This document shows, one piece after another, positions 27,217 through 37,900 of a stretch of DNA of 64,000 bases. Position numbers and translations under genes: made by a program. Below the pieces are notes generated by a model. The model searched no databases. It saw only the letters and a program-made list of their open reading frames with translations, and was not told the origin of the DNA. Positions within the stretch are counted from its first letter, which is position 1, and every line of letters starts with the position of its first letter. The stretch comes from CAG-791 sp963605745 (lineage in GTDB: Bacteria > Bacillota > Clostridia > Lachnospirales > Lachnospiraceae): assembly GCA_963605745.1 (NCBI GenBank), contig CAVCWT010000002.1, positions 1 to 64,000 on the forward strand, written 5' to 3'.

Positions 27217-28332
27217 ATGACAGATTTTAATCAGTTAGAGTTCGGCTTTATCGGCCTCGGCCTGATCGGCGGCTCCATCGCAAAGGCGATCCGCAAGTAC
27301 TGGCCGGACGCTCGTATTTGTGCCTATAATCCGTCCCGCGATACGCTGGAAGAGGCGATCCGCGACGGGGTGGTAAACAGCGGCAGCTGCAGCAAGGACG
27401 GCCCCTTAGACGGTGAGATGTTCGAAACCTGCGACATGATCTTTCTGTGCGCCCCCGTTCAGAAAAATGCTGAAAATCTGCGGGCGCTGCAGGGGCATTT
27501 AAAGGACTCTGCCATCCTGACTGACATCGGCTCCACAAAAAGAGACATTCAGGAGCATGTCGAGGCGGCCGGGCTCTCTCGTTATTTTGTCGGCGGTCAT
27601 CCCATGACCGGCTCCGAGAGAACACGCTATCACAACTCCCGCGCATCGCTTCTCGAGAATGCCTACTATATTGTAGCTCCCACGAGCGAAACGCCGCAGG
27701 ACAAAACGGGCTGCATGAAGGAATTTGTTTCCGAGATCAAGGCGATTCCCCTCGTGATCTCCTGCCCCTTCCATGATTATGCGGTGGCCGGCATCTCCCA
27801 CCTGCCCCACGTGGTTTCGGCCTCACTCGTAAACCTCGTGAAGGCTTCCGACTCGGAGGATGCCGTCATGCACGCGATCGCAGCCGGCGGCTTTAAGGAC
27901 ATCACACGCATTTCCTCTTCCTCGCCGGTGATGTGGCAGCAGATCTGCCTCACCAACGGGGACAACATTACAAAGCTCCTGGATGACTACATTAAGAGCC
28001 TGACCCAGATTCGAAGCGCCATTGCCGGGAAAAATACGGATCAGCTCTACCAGTTTTTTGATTCCGCTAAGACGTACCGCGACAGCTTTGATGGCACCTC
28101 GTCCGGTGCCCATAACCTGCTGCATGTCCTCTTTGTTGACATCGAGGACCACCCCGGTATGCTGGCGGAGGTCGTCACACTCCTTGCTGTCAATGCCATC
28201 AGCATTAAGAACATCGGCATCACGCATAACCGTGAGTACCAGGAAGGTACCCTGCGCGTCGAGTTCTACTCCGAGGCGGATCTGACAGAGGCCAAGGACA
28301 TTCTGACGACAAGAAACTATACGATTCACTGA
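27217..28332 (+). CDS. tyrA: Prephenate dehydrogenase with C-terminal ACT domain
   Basis: Converts prephenate to 4-hydroxyphenylpyruvate for tyrosine synthesis. In the 371-residue protein, the Rossmann motif GFIGLGLIGGSIAKA lies near the start, the catalytic region GGHPMTGSE at about 128-136, a helical dimerisation domain follows (about 165-290), and an ACT domain lies at about 300-371 (HVLFVDIEDHPGMLAEV). The ACT domain suggests feedback control by an amino acid. GGAGA precedes the ATG. aroA follows 104 bases later with a palindromic element between. Confidence 0.95.
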   Translation: MTDFNQLEFGFIGLGLIGGSIAKAIRKYWPDARICAYNPSRDTLEEAIRDGVVNSGSCSKDGPLDGEMFETCDMIFLCAPVQKNAENLRALQGHLKDSAILTDIGSTKRDIQEHVEAAGLSRYFVGGHPMTGSERTRYHNSRASLLENAYYIVAPTSETPQDKTGCMKEFVSEIKAIPLVISCPFHDYAVAGISHLPHVVSASLVNLVKASDSEDAVMHAIAAGGFKDITRISSSSPVMWQQICLTNGDNITKLLDDYIKSLTQIRSAIAGKNTDQLYQFFDSAKTYRDSFDGTSSGAHNLLHVLFVDIEDHPGMLAEVVTLLAVNAISIKNIGITHNREYQEGTLRVEFYSEADLTEAKDILTTRNYTIH

Positions 28333-28337
28333 TGTCT

Positions 28338-28416
28338 ATTCAACACATGAAGGTTTCCATCATGAATCCGTCCGCAGAGCGCCCGATTCATGATGGAATC
28401 ACCAGGTATTGAATCA
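28338..28416. repeat. Dispersed palindromic element, diverged copy with perfect 14-bp stem
   Basis: TTCCATCATGAATC (28355-28368) and GATTCATGATGGAA (28385-28398) form a perfect stem with the loop CGTCCGCAGAGCGCCC. Outer ends (TATTCAACACATGAAGG and CCAGGTATTGAATCA) resemble the element termini. It begins about five bases after the tyrA stop. Confidence 0.7.
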
Positions 28417-28436
28417 TTTCACCTATGAGGTAACCC

Positions 28437-29774
28437 ATGAGCAACGCTTCGATTCATTCCATGACCTTATCCCCCGCCGCATCGTTAAAGGGCGAAGTGA
28501 ATATCCCCGGCGATAAGTCCATCTCTCACCGCGCTATTATGTTCGGCTCCCTGGCAAAGGGTGATACACAGGTCACGCACTTTCTGGAAAGTGCCGACTG
28601 CCTGGCTACAATGGACTGTTTCACACGACTCGGTGTCACGATTGATCGCGATAACACAGAGCCCGGCAGACTCATCGTTCACGGCGCAGGGCTCCATGGC
28701 CTCAAGCCTTCCCTGTCCCCTGTTGCCGAGCTCTGCTCCCAGAACAGTGGAACCACAACCCGTATTATGAGCGGCATTTTGGCCCCGCAGGCCTTTACCA
28801 GCTGCATCAGCGGCGACGAATCCGTCAACAAGCGTCCTATGAAGCGTGTCATCGAGCCCCTTACCCAGATGGGTGCCGATATTGTCAGTGTGAACGGCAA
28901 CGGCTGTGCACCTCTTCAGATCACAGGACGTCCGCTCCATGGCATTACCTACCGCACCAAGGTTGCCTCCGCACAGGTTAAATCCGCAATTCTATGTGCC
29001 GGACTCTACGCAGAGGGCAGTACCACCGTCATTGAGCCTGCCATCTCCCGCGATCATACCGAGAAAATGCTGACCGCCTTCGGACACGCTCCGCAGATTA
29101 CAGAGCTTGCCGATGGCACCGGCCATCAGGTGTCCGTTACACCGGCAGATGAGCTCATCACTCCCGGACAGATCGTCGTTCCCGGAGACATCTCCTCTGC
29201 TGCATATTTTATCGCTGCGGCCTGCCTGGTTCCGAATTCCGAGGTTCTCATTCGCAATGTCGGCATGAACGAAACCAGAGACGGAATCCTTCGTGTTGCC
29301 AGAGCCATGGGTGCAGATATCACCGTTCTGAATGAGAGCCATGCTGCAGAGCCTGCGGCCGACCTTCTCGTCCGCACTTCTTCCCTGCATGGAACCGTTG
29401 TCGAAGGGGCACTCATTCCTACTCTCATTGACGAGATCCCGATCATTGCCATCATGGCAGCGGCCGCGCAGGGAACCACCATCATCCGCGATGCCGCAGA
29501 GCTCAAGGTCAAGGAATCCGACCGCATTGCTGCCATGACGGAGGGCCTTTCTGCCATGGGCTGCCGGATTACTCCCACCGATGACGGCATGATCATTGGG
29601 GGCGGCGCTCCCCTGCACGGAGCCTCCATCCGCACCTTCAAGGATCACCGCATCGCCATGTCCTTTGCCGTGGCCTCCCTCATTGCAGATGGGGAAACCA
29701 CGCTGGACGATGCCGGCTGTGTGAACATCAGCTACCCGACCTTCTATGCAGACCTTGCACAGCTGCGGCAGTGA
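28437..29774 (+). CDS. aroA: 3-phosphoshikimate 1-carboxyvinyltransferase (EPSP synthase)
   Basis: Shikimate-pathway enzyme joining PEP and shikimate-3-phosphate. The 445-residue protein has GDKSISHRAIMFGSLAKGDT near the N-terminus (PEP/S3P-binding Lys and Ser), NSGTTTRIMSGIL at about 103-115, SAQVKSAILCAGL, and LKVKESDRI near the C-terminus. GAGGTAA precedes the ATG. It is on plus behind tyrA, forming a small aromatic amino-acid unit, with a terminator at 29837-29870. Confidence 0.96.
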   Translation: MSNASIHSMTLSPAASLKGEVNIPGDKSISHRAIMFGSLAKGDTQVTHFLESADCLATMDCFTRLGVTIDRDNTEPGRLIVHGAGLHGLKPSLSPVAELCSQNSGTTTRIMSGILAPQAFTSCISGDESVNKRPMKRVIEPLTQMGADIVSVNGNGCAPLQITGRPLHGITYRTKVASAQVKSAILCAGLYAEGSTTVIEPAISRDHTEKMLTAFGHAPQITELADGTGHQVSVTPADELITPGQIVVPGDISSAAYFIAAACLVPNSEVLIRNVGMNETRDGILRVARAMGADITVLNESHAAEPAADLLVRTSSLHGTVVEGALIPTLIDEIPIIAIMAAAAQGTTIIRDAAELKVKESDRIAAMTEGLSAMGCRITPTDDGMIIGGGAPLHGASIRTFKDHRIAMSFAVASLIADGETTLDDAGCVNISYPTFYADLAQLRQ

Positions 29775-29836
29775 TGTTTTCCAAAAGCGATTCCCGCGGC
29801 CGGCACGCATCTCCAATCACAGATTACAGCATACGA

Positions 29837-29870
29837 AAAGGAGGCGGATTGACATCGCCTCCTTTCCTTT
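29837..29870 (+). terminator. Terminator of aroA
   Basis: AAAGGAGGCG (29837-29846) pairs with CGCCTCCTTT (29856-29865), followed by CCTTT. It is 63 bases after the aroA stop. Confidence 0.75.
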
Positions 29871-29997
29871 ATGCCTTGCTGCGGTCCCGATCTGACAAGG
29901 GCACCTCGTTTTTTTCATAGGTTTCCCAGGAATGCATGCGGTCCTTTTCGTCCAGCATTCGAATGACTCTGGCCGGAACACCACCCACCATTCTGTC
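29869..29997 (-). pseudogene. C-terminal remnant of a hexapeptide-repeat O-acetyltransferase
   Basis: The minus-strand frame ending at 29869 reads RMVGGVPARVIRMLDEKDR and goes on for another 20 or so residues to a stop. GGVPARVIR is the typical final strand of LbH sugar or serine O-acetyltransferases. An in-frame stop lies immediately upstream, so only about 42 codons of the 3' end remain. The rest of the gene is absent. Confidence 0.6.
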
Positions 29998-30189
29998 CTA
30001 TTCATTGATGTTGTTCATCGTCTTTTCTCTCTTTTTCCTAAGGTTTATTTTCGTTCAACCCACTTCTTGCCGAAATTGATTTCCTGACAATTTGGGCGCT
30101 GCTCGGTATGCACATCAATGCATCCGCACAGCGCCCAATCACACATGATTCCGACCTGGCCATCCTAAAAAGTATGGTCGTCTTTATTC

Positions 30190-30321
30190 AGCATCCCCGA
30201 AATCGCCCAGGCTGTCGGCTTTAATGGCAGCAGCTACTACACCGCTGTGTTACGAAAGGCTTACGGTGTAACCCCGTCTGCCTATCGAAAAGCGCACCTT
30301 ATGCCTCGAAGGCAGCCTTGA
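30190..30321 (+). pseudogene. C-terminal remnant of an AraC-family regulator
   Basis: The plus-strand frame reads SIPEIAQAVGFNGSSYYTAV and then RKAYGVTPSAYRK, the second helix-turn-helix of AraC/XylS regulators with the usual GF..SSYY and G.TPS.YR signatures. A stop codon lies a few codons upstream, and the frame runs over the end of metY on the other strand. Only the last 43 codons are left. Confidence 0.65.
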
Positions 30322-31594
30322 GAGCCTGATCCAGATCCCAGATGATATCGTCGATGTTCTCGGTTCCGATGGAGAGACGAATCGTGGAGGGCAGAATGTT
30401 CTGCTCGGCAGCCTCTTCCTCGGACAGCTCAGCGTGAGTTGTAGTCAGCGGGTGAACAACCAGAGACTTCACATCTGCAACATTTGCCAGCAGGGAGAAG
30501 ATCTGCAGGTGATCAATGAAGGCAAAAGCCTCCTTCTGTCCGCCGTTAATATCAAAGGTAAAGATCGAGCCGCCGCCGTTCGGGAAATATTTCTCGAACA
30601 ATGCATGATCCGGATGATCAGCCAGTGCCGGATGGTTCACACTCTTTACATACGGGCTTGCCACAAGGTAATCCAGGACCTTTTGGGTGTTCTCCCAGTG
30701 ACGCTCCAGACGAAGGGACAGCGTCTCGGTTCCCTGCAGCAGAAGGAACGCATTGAAGGGAGAGATCGCAGCACCTTCATCGCGAAGGATGATGGCACGG
30801 ATGTAGGTTACGAATGCAGCCTTTCCGGCAGCCTGTACGAAGGATACGCCGTGGTAGGACTCGTTCGGCTCTGTGAACTGCGGGAAGAGCTTGCTGGAGG
30901 ACCAGTCAAAGGTTCCGCCGTCTACGATAATGCCGCCGAGGGTCGTTCCATGTCCGCCGATGAACTTGGTTGCGGAATGTACCACGATGTCTGCGCCATA
31001 TTCAATTGGACGAATCAAATAAGGTGTTCCGAAGGTGTTATCAATGACAAGCGGCAGGCCGTGACTGTGTGCAATCTTTGCGATGGCCTCGATATCCGGA
31101 ATGTCTGCATTGGGGTTTGTCAGTGTCTCGATATAGATGGCACGTGTATTCTCGTCGATCGCTGCCTCAACCTCTTCCAGGTTTCTGGTGTTCACGAATT
31201 TAGCCGTTACGCCGTAATTCGGAAGGGTGTGCCGCAGCAGGTTGTAGGAGCCGCCATAGATGGTTGTCTGAGCGACAACGTTCTGCCCTGCATGAGCCAG
31301 TGCGGTGATTGCATAGGTAACAGCTGCTGCACCGGAAGCAACGGCCAGAGCACCGACGCCGCCCTCAAGGGCATTGATTCTCTCCTCGAAAACGCTCTGT
31401 GTGGAATTCGTCAGTCTCCCGTAGATGTTGCCGGCATCGCGCAGTGCGAAACGATCTGCGGCATGCTGTGCATTGTGGAACACATAAGAGGTTGTCTGAT
31501 AAATCGGAACGGCTCTGGAATCGGTAGCCGGATCTGCCTGCTCCTGTCCTACGTGCAGCTGCTTGGTCTCAAATTTGAATTCATGTTCGCTCAT
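30299..31594 (-). CDS. metY: O-acetylhomoserine sulfhydrylase (PLP-dependent)
   Basis: Makes homocysteine from O-acetylhomoserine and sulfide for methionine. The 431-residue protein is of the Cys/Met-metabolism PLP family. YGRLTNSTQSVFEERI lies at about 58-73, the PLP contact region ASGAAAVTYAI follows, VIDNTFGTPYLIRP carries the PLP-binding Asp, and SATKFIGGHGTTLGG carries the Schiff-base Lys. The length and the insert SSKLFPQFTEPNESYHG fit MetY rather than MetB/MetC. AAGGAG precedes the start. It has a near-consensus promoter and no SAM riboswitch. Confidence 0.93.
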   Translation of the reverse strand: MSEHEFKFETKQLHVGQEQADPATDSRAVPIYQTTSYVFHNAQHAADRFALRDAGNIYGRLTNSTQSVFEERINALEGGVGALAVASGAAAVTYAITALAHAGQNVVAQTTIYGGSYNLLRHTLPNYGVTAKFVNTRNLEEVEAAIDENTRAIYIETLTNPNADIPDIEAIAKIAHSHGLPLVIDNTFGTPYLIRPIEYGADIVVHSATKFIGGHGTTLGGIIVDGGTFDWSSSKLFPQFTEPNESYHGVSFVQAAGKAAFVTYIRAIILRDEGAAISPFNAFLLLQGTETLSLRLERHWENTQKVLDYLVASPYVKSVNHPALADHPDHALFEKYFPNGGGSIFTFDINGGQKEAFAFIDHLQIFSLLANVADVKSLVVHPLTTTHAELSEEEAAEQNILPSTIRLSIGTENIDDIIWDLDQALKAAFEA

Positions 31595-31740
31595 GGTCTT
31601 ATCTCCTTTTTAATCGAATGGTTGATTGTATGAATGCTCCGCATTTTGTTCCCTATTCCTATTTGTTTACTAGGTATTTGTGTTGTAGATACAATACTAC
31701 GTCCCCATAGGACTGTCAAGCACCGATTTATAAATATCAT
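31595..31740 (-). promoter_or_regulatory. metY leader: promoter with possible operator
   Basis: -35 TTGACA (31714-31719 complement) and -10 TATTGT (31691-31696 complement) are spaced by 17 bases. Downstream of the -10 lies an imperfect inverted repeat CCTA-N9-TAGG (31658-31674), placed where a sulfur-responsive repressor could act. The leader of about 95 bases is too short and lacks the motifs for an S-box riboswitch. Confidence 0.6.
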
Positions 31741-31965
31741 TGTAACTATTTAGCACCCACATCTCGATTTTGGTACTCGAAAATGGCTGATGCCATTTTC
31801 TCCTTGCATACAGAAAACCTCGATGTGGCTGGCCATGAGGCCGACACTCGAAGGCAACTGCGCTGCCTTCGAGTGTTTAGCCTTGGCCACCTGAGGGTTT
31901 CAATCATAAATCTGTCCGCGGGGCGGCCGATTCATGTTGAAATCGCCAGGTGCTAAACAGATACA
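31741..31965. repeat. Dispersed palindromic element, full-length 225-bp copy
   Basis: Terminal inverted repeats TGTAACTATTTAGCACC (31741-31757) and GGTGCTAAACAGATACA (31949-31965) match at 15 of 17 positions. The left half has CACATCTCGATTTTGGTACTCG and CTCGATGTG pairing. The middle holds a 13-bp perfect hairpin ACACTCGAAGGCA (31844-31856) / TGCCTTCGAGTGT (31864-31876). The right half has TTCAATCATAAATC and GATTCATGTTGAA. It lies two bases from the stop codon of the giant gene and may serve as its 3' end. Confidence 0.8.
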
Positions 31966-31967
31966 TA

Positions 31968-34900
31968 TCATTTTTGCTTGTCATCCTCCTTTTTCTTACG
32001 CTTCACAAGGAAGAGGAGCAGGAGCAACACAATCGCCAGAATCGCTGCAATCGTCCCGTATACGATCAGACGGTTGTCCGGCCCGTTTCCTGTATCCTCC
32101 GAATCCTTTTCCATCTCATTAACATTCTCGTTCTGCAAAAGCTCTGCCCTTGCCTGTTGGCTGGCCTGCGTTTCATGGACAGACGTCACTGTGAACAGCT
32201 CGCCATCTGCAATACTGCCCTGCTGATACGTCAGAGAATATTCCTCCCCGGCCTCATCTGCCGTCACTGCGTAGCAGATATAGGAATTCCCGTTCATTTT
32301 GGGTCGTTTTCCAAAATCTGCAGCCCAGTTCGTTTCTGCAGACGCCTCCAGCATCGCAATTTCTTCTCCATCGGCATACAAATGGAATCGAATGCTCGTC
32401 GGACGAATGCCGTCTTCGTCATCCTCATCCTCCCAGACAATCACCGCTCTAAGGTGAATCAGGTCTTCCTGCGGCTCTTCGCCTTCGTACCCCGATGCTC
32501 CGTCCAGAGCACTGTCAGAACTTCCCTGGCCGTTTTCTTGTGCTGTGCCTTCGGATCCTGACGCCTTTCTGGGAGTAATAGTCTCCCAATATCCGCTGGA
32601 TGCAGTCCCAGCGCCGGCATCGGTCTGCTGCTCGCCTGAGCCTGCAGCCGCGTTTTCTGAACCAGATTTCGAGGACACAGAGCTTCCTGAACCAGACTCC
32701 GAGGATCCGGAACTGCCCGAACCGGACTCTGAGGATCCAGAGCTTCCTGAACCAGACTCTGAGGATCCAGAACTACCCGAACCGGACTCTGAGGATCCGT
32801 AGCTTCCCGAACCGGACTCTGAGGATCCGGAGCTTCCTGAACCAGACTCCGAGGATCCGGAACTGCCCGAACCAGACTCTGAGGATCCGGAGCTTCCCGA
32901 ACCGGACTCTGAGGATCCGGAGCTTCCTGAACCGGACTCTGAGGATCCGGAGCTTCCTGAACCAGACTCCGAGGATCCGGAACTTCCCGAACCAGACTCT
33001 GAGGATCCAGAGCTTCCCGAACCGGACTCTGAGGATCCGGAGCTTCCTGAACCGGACTCCGACGATCCGGAACTACCCGAACCAGACTCCGATGATCCGG
33101 AGCTTCCCGAACCGGACTCTGAGGATCCGGAGCTGCCCGAACCGGACTCCGACGATCCGGAACTACCCGAACCGGACTCCGATGATCCGGAGCTTCCCGA
33201 ACCAGATTCCGATGATCCGGAACTTCCCGAACCAGAGCTTCCGCCATCCTCCGGCTTCTCCGGGTCGATCTGCACATCCTTATAGGTTGCTGTCAGGGTC
33301 ACATCATGCGCCGGCATCTTGAAGGTCATCGAACTGCTGCCAAGGCTGCCAATTACAATATTCAGTTCTCCTCCGGACACCTGCCAGCCTGCAAAAGATT
33401 GCCCGGCAGGTGCTGCATTCGCCTCGACCTTCACGGTTGCTCCAGCCTTGTAGTTTTGGCCGCTGCCAGTTCCGCCGGAAACCGTCAGGCTATAGTAGAC
33501 TTCCTCCGGTGTCTCCTCCACCTTTGCAAACTCTGCATGAATGGTATGATCCTGTTCTATGTTCCGGAACTCATAGCCATAGGTCTTAACCTCCTCCAGC
33601 ACATCGCTTCCGTTCCCCTGACTCGTTGTTCCGCTTCCGGTGTCCGTCTCGACAGATACCTCTTGTCCGTCCACCAGCAATGACTTCAGATAATAGCCCG
33701 TTCCCGGTGTGATGGTGAAGGAGCAATTCTTCCCTTTTACCACGCTCAGATCGCCATTCGGACTGATGGTTCCACCTTCTGATGCAGATGCAGCAATCGT
33801 GTAATAGGTCACCTCGTTCGCTTTTCTAAAGGAAACATACACTCTGCGTTTCGTTGTCACATTGTTCAGCGTGAAGGTATAGGTTCTGCCGGTTTCTGCA
33901 GGTAATTCCACCTTTATGCCGTCAATTTCCAGCCTGTCAATAACATAGCCCTCATCTGCCGTAATGGTAAAGGTCTGGCTGCCTCCGTCTTTCACTGCTA
34001 TCTCTTTGCCGCTCGGAGAGATGCTGCCGCCGTATCTAATATCCACCATTATAATGTGGTTTAGCTCCTTTTTCTTATAGGTTGCCTCCACATTCAGCGT
34101 CCTATTCGGCATCTTAAAGCTTACCAGACTGTCCTTGCTGGTTCCGCTTGTAAAGCTCACATTGTCAAGTCCTTTCCAACCATCAAACGCATACCCTTCG
34201 GCTGCATCCGGAGCCTGAATGGTAACAACAGCGTCTTCCTTATACTGTCCCATTGCTGTTCCATTCACAGTTAAGGTGTACACTGTCTCCGTTTCGGATT
34301 CCTTTGTTCTGGCAAAGACGGCCTCAATCGAATGGTTATCCTTCACCTCCCGGAATTCATAGGTGTAGGTTTTGCTCTGTACGACCGAGTCACTGCCGCT
34401 TCCCTGTCCTGTCATCGTGCCAATGGTATCCGTCTTAATGGGAACCACAGCGTTGTCTACCTTCAGCTCCTTCAGATAGTATCCTTCGTTCGGTGTAATC
34501 GTATAGCTGCGGCTGTTGCCTGCAGCCACCACCTGATCTCCGCTCGGACTGATCCTTCCTCCCGCAGACGCTCTCGCCGTGATGATATATTGGAGTTTCT
34601 TCTCCTCTGCCTGTTTAAAGGTTACCTTAATCGTTCGATCCGTTGTCACTCCGTAGAGCGAGAATGAATACCCGCCGTTAACCAGCTCCGAATGCTCGGT
34701 CTCCATTCCATCGATCAGCAATTGGTCAATTTCATAGCCCTCATCCGGTGTGATGGTGAAGGTGACGTTCCCGCCGTTTGGAACTGTAACAATTCCGTCC
34801 GTTCCCTTCGGTTCAATGGTTCCGCCCGTCTCCGGTGCCGTCACAGTAATGCTGCAGGTCTGGACCTTGTCTTTGTAGCTGGCTCTGGCCGTCACATCCG

Positions 34901-37900
34901 TAGCCGGCATCTTGAAGCTCACCGTGGCATCTTTGCCGGTGGTTCCACCGGTGAACTCCTCCACCTTATTCAGGCCTTTCCAGCCATCAAACGTCTTTCC
35001 GGCATACTCCTTTGCCGAAATGGTGACAATGGTGCCTGCCGGATAGCTGCCTCCTCCGGTTCCGTTCGTTACGGACAGCGTATATTTTTTCTGTCCATAC
35101 ACTGCAGTGACCGTAAGATCACGATCCGGCATGTAGAAGCTGACCGTAGCATCCTTGCTGCTGGTGTTATCTGCAAAATTGTCCGATTCCAAATCCTCCA
35201 GACCATTCCAGCCGGTAAAATCAACCTCCTTCAGCTTAGCTGCCGTGATCGTCACCAGATCCCCGCATTCATAGCTCCTGACCTCCGCTGCTCCGCTGCC
35301 GTTATACAACGTCAGTGTGTAGATGACAGGCTCCGGGAGCTGCGCGAACTCAGCATGGATCGTGCTGTTCTTTATTACGTTCTCAAACGTATAGTCCTGC
35401 GCAGATGTGCTTCCCGCAGTGCCGACCTTAAGCGGCACAGATTCACCATTTACCGACAAGGACTCCAGAGAATAGCCGTCATTGGCCGTAGCCGTATACG
35501 TAAGCGTACCTCCCTCCTTTACCGTGCTCGTTCCGCCCGGTGTGAGGATGCCGCCTGCACTTGCCGAGGCTGTAATGGTGTAGTAGATTTCCTTCTTTTT
35601 AAAGGAAACCTCAATGCTCGACGAGTCGTCCGTTACATTGCGGAAGGTATACGAATACAATCCATCCGTTTCTTTTGTCAGGACCGATTGATCCACTGCT
35701 GCACCGTTGATCTTCAGCGAATCGATTTCATACGCGCTATCCGGTTTGATGACAAACCGAAGATCCGTTCCCTCCTGAATGGTTACCTTACCATCTTTTA
35801 TTTCTGTTTCATCTGCCGGAGCGACACTTCCGCCCTTTCCGGCTCCCGGTGCCGTCACCTGGATGGTGTGAGTCTTGACAGCGTACTTTGCCGTAACCGT
35901 CAGAGCATACGCCGGCATGCAGAAGCTGACCTTAGCATCCTTACTGGTGGTTCCATCTGTGAAAGCACCCTCCGTAAGGCTCTCCAGGCCTACCCATTCT
36001 AGGAATTTCTGATGCTCCGGTGCCTGGTCTGCAGATATGGTCACCGTTACTCCCTCTGCATACTCTCCGCCGCCGGTGCCGTTTGTCACCGTTACAGAAT
36101 ACGTTTGCGCTGACTGCGTTTTTTTTGCAAACGTAGCCTCAATGGTATGATCCTCACTGACCTTCTCAAACCGGTAGGTGTAGGTCTTCACCTTCTCTGC
36201 CGTATCTCCTGTACCCGTCTGTCCGGATTGCGCGGTATCTGCAGGAAAGACCTGCTTCTCGCCGGCCTTTCCTTTGTCTACGATCAGCGATTCCAGATAA
36301 TAGCCCTCAGCTGCCGTTGCCGTGAATGCAAGGCCATCCCCCTTCTTCACACTGCTGGTTCCACCGGGTGTAATCGTTCCGCCTTCGTTTGCCGTGCCTG
36401 TGATCGAATAGAAAACCGCCTTTTTTGCAAAGATTACTGCGATGTAGCGATCTTCCTGCACCTGAACGAAGGTATACTTGCCATTCTTCAACACAGCAGG
36501 ATCCACCTGCTTTCCATCGACATAGAGAGAGCTGATCTCATATCCTTCATCCGGCGTGATCGTTACCGTGCAGTCCGTCCCTTCCGTCACTGCGATGCTG
36601 TCATTCTTCCCCCGTATCGTTGTTCCCGTATCCGATGTCAGCGATCCGTTGGCGCCTACGGTGCAATGAATGGACCAGTTCTTCGTTTCTTTCTTGGTCT
36701 CTTCGTACTCAGCCTTAGCCGTCAGGTCATGCGCAGGCATGGTAAAGCTCACCTTTTCATCCGTAACACTGCCTTCTGAGAGGGTAATGTTCTCCAGTCC
36801 GCTCCACTCCTTGAATTTCATGTTCTCTGATGCCGCATTGGCTGCAATCGTAACCGTTGCTCCGTACAGGTAGCTTCCCGTTCCGGTTCCATTCTCTACG
36901 GTCAGCTCATAAGACCTTCTGGCGTACCTTACATTGACCACCAGATTCTTGGCCGGCATAGTAAAGCTTGCATCTTTTGATGCACTGCTCGTACCATCGT
37001 TAAATTGTACTTCGTCCAGGCCGGTCCATTCTGCAAATTGATAGCCATCTGCCGGCTCCGCCGCATGGATTTTGATGATGTCTCCTTCTTCATGCGTTTC
37101 TGTGTATGACGGTTTTCCGCTTCCGTCATTTACCGTCAGGGTATAGGTACTGGTTTTTCCGGACTCTCCGTAGGCCGCGATCACCGTCAGGTCCCTCTCC
37201 GGCATGACAAAGCTTATCGTCTTGCAGCTCTTATCGGTTCCGTCCATGAATTCCACATCGCCGTCCAATCCGGTCCATCCAGAGAACACCTTCCCTTCCG
37301 GCGCGTCCGCTGCAGTAAGGGTTACCTTCTTACCGGCTTCTGTTTTTCCGGTTTGGGTCGTGTTTCCGTCATTCACTGTCAGCACATACTTTGTCGACTC
37401 CTCCGGGGCAAACTCAGCACGAATCCGATAATCCTGATCCACGTGTGTCAGCTTATAGGTATAGACTTTCACCTTATCTGCCGTATCGTCCTGTCCGTTC
37501 TGCGTATTCGCACGAAGAGAAGCCTTGGTTCCGTTTACATACAGCGATTCCAGATAATAGCCGGTATTGGCCGTAGCTGTAATACTGTAGTCGCTTCCCT
37601 TCGGCACGTTGACCGTTCCGGAGGGCTTAATAGAGCCGCCGTCCGATGCGCTTGCATCAATGGTGCAATAGACAGTCTTTTCCTCCGCCTTTTGGAAGAT
37701 TACTCCCAGAACCGTCTCCTTCGTTACACCGGTTAATGTATATTTTCCGTCCGCATATTTTGAGGCATCGATCTCCTCTCCATTCACCTTCAGCGAGCTG
37801 ATTTCATATCCGGCATCCGGTGTAATGGTGAAGTTCACCTCGTCCTTACTTGCTGCTGACAAAATGTTATAGCCGACTCCCTGAATCGTCCCCTTGTCAT

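Larger units (their letters stand above)
29775..30298. other. Decay region between aroA and metY
   Basis: 524 bp with no intact gene. It holds the aroA terminator, a 3' remnant of an acetyltransferase (minus), a hairpin TTGGGCGCTG/CAGCGCCCAA (30092-30101 with 30129-30138), and the C-terminal remnant of an AraC-type regulator (plus) that runs into the end of metY. Confidence 0.65.

Noticed and set aside
31595..31740. SAM riboswitch before metY
   Set aside because: The leader is only about 95 bases from the promoter and none of the S-box conserved blocks are present.
32671..33240. Regular 30-bp repeats suggesting a CRISPR array
   Set aside because: Units are contiguous without unique spacers and code an in-frame SGSSESGSGS stalk of the giant protein.
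32545..36780. Long open frames on plus opposite the giant gene
   Set aside because: They are mirror images of a biased, repetitive coding strand, lack ribosome-binding sites, and show low-complexity or compositionally odd products.
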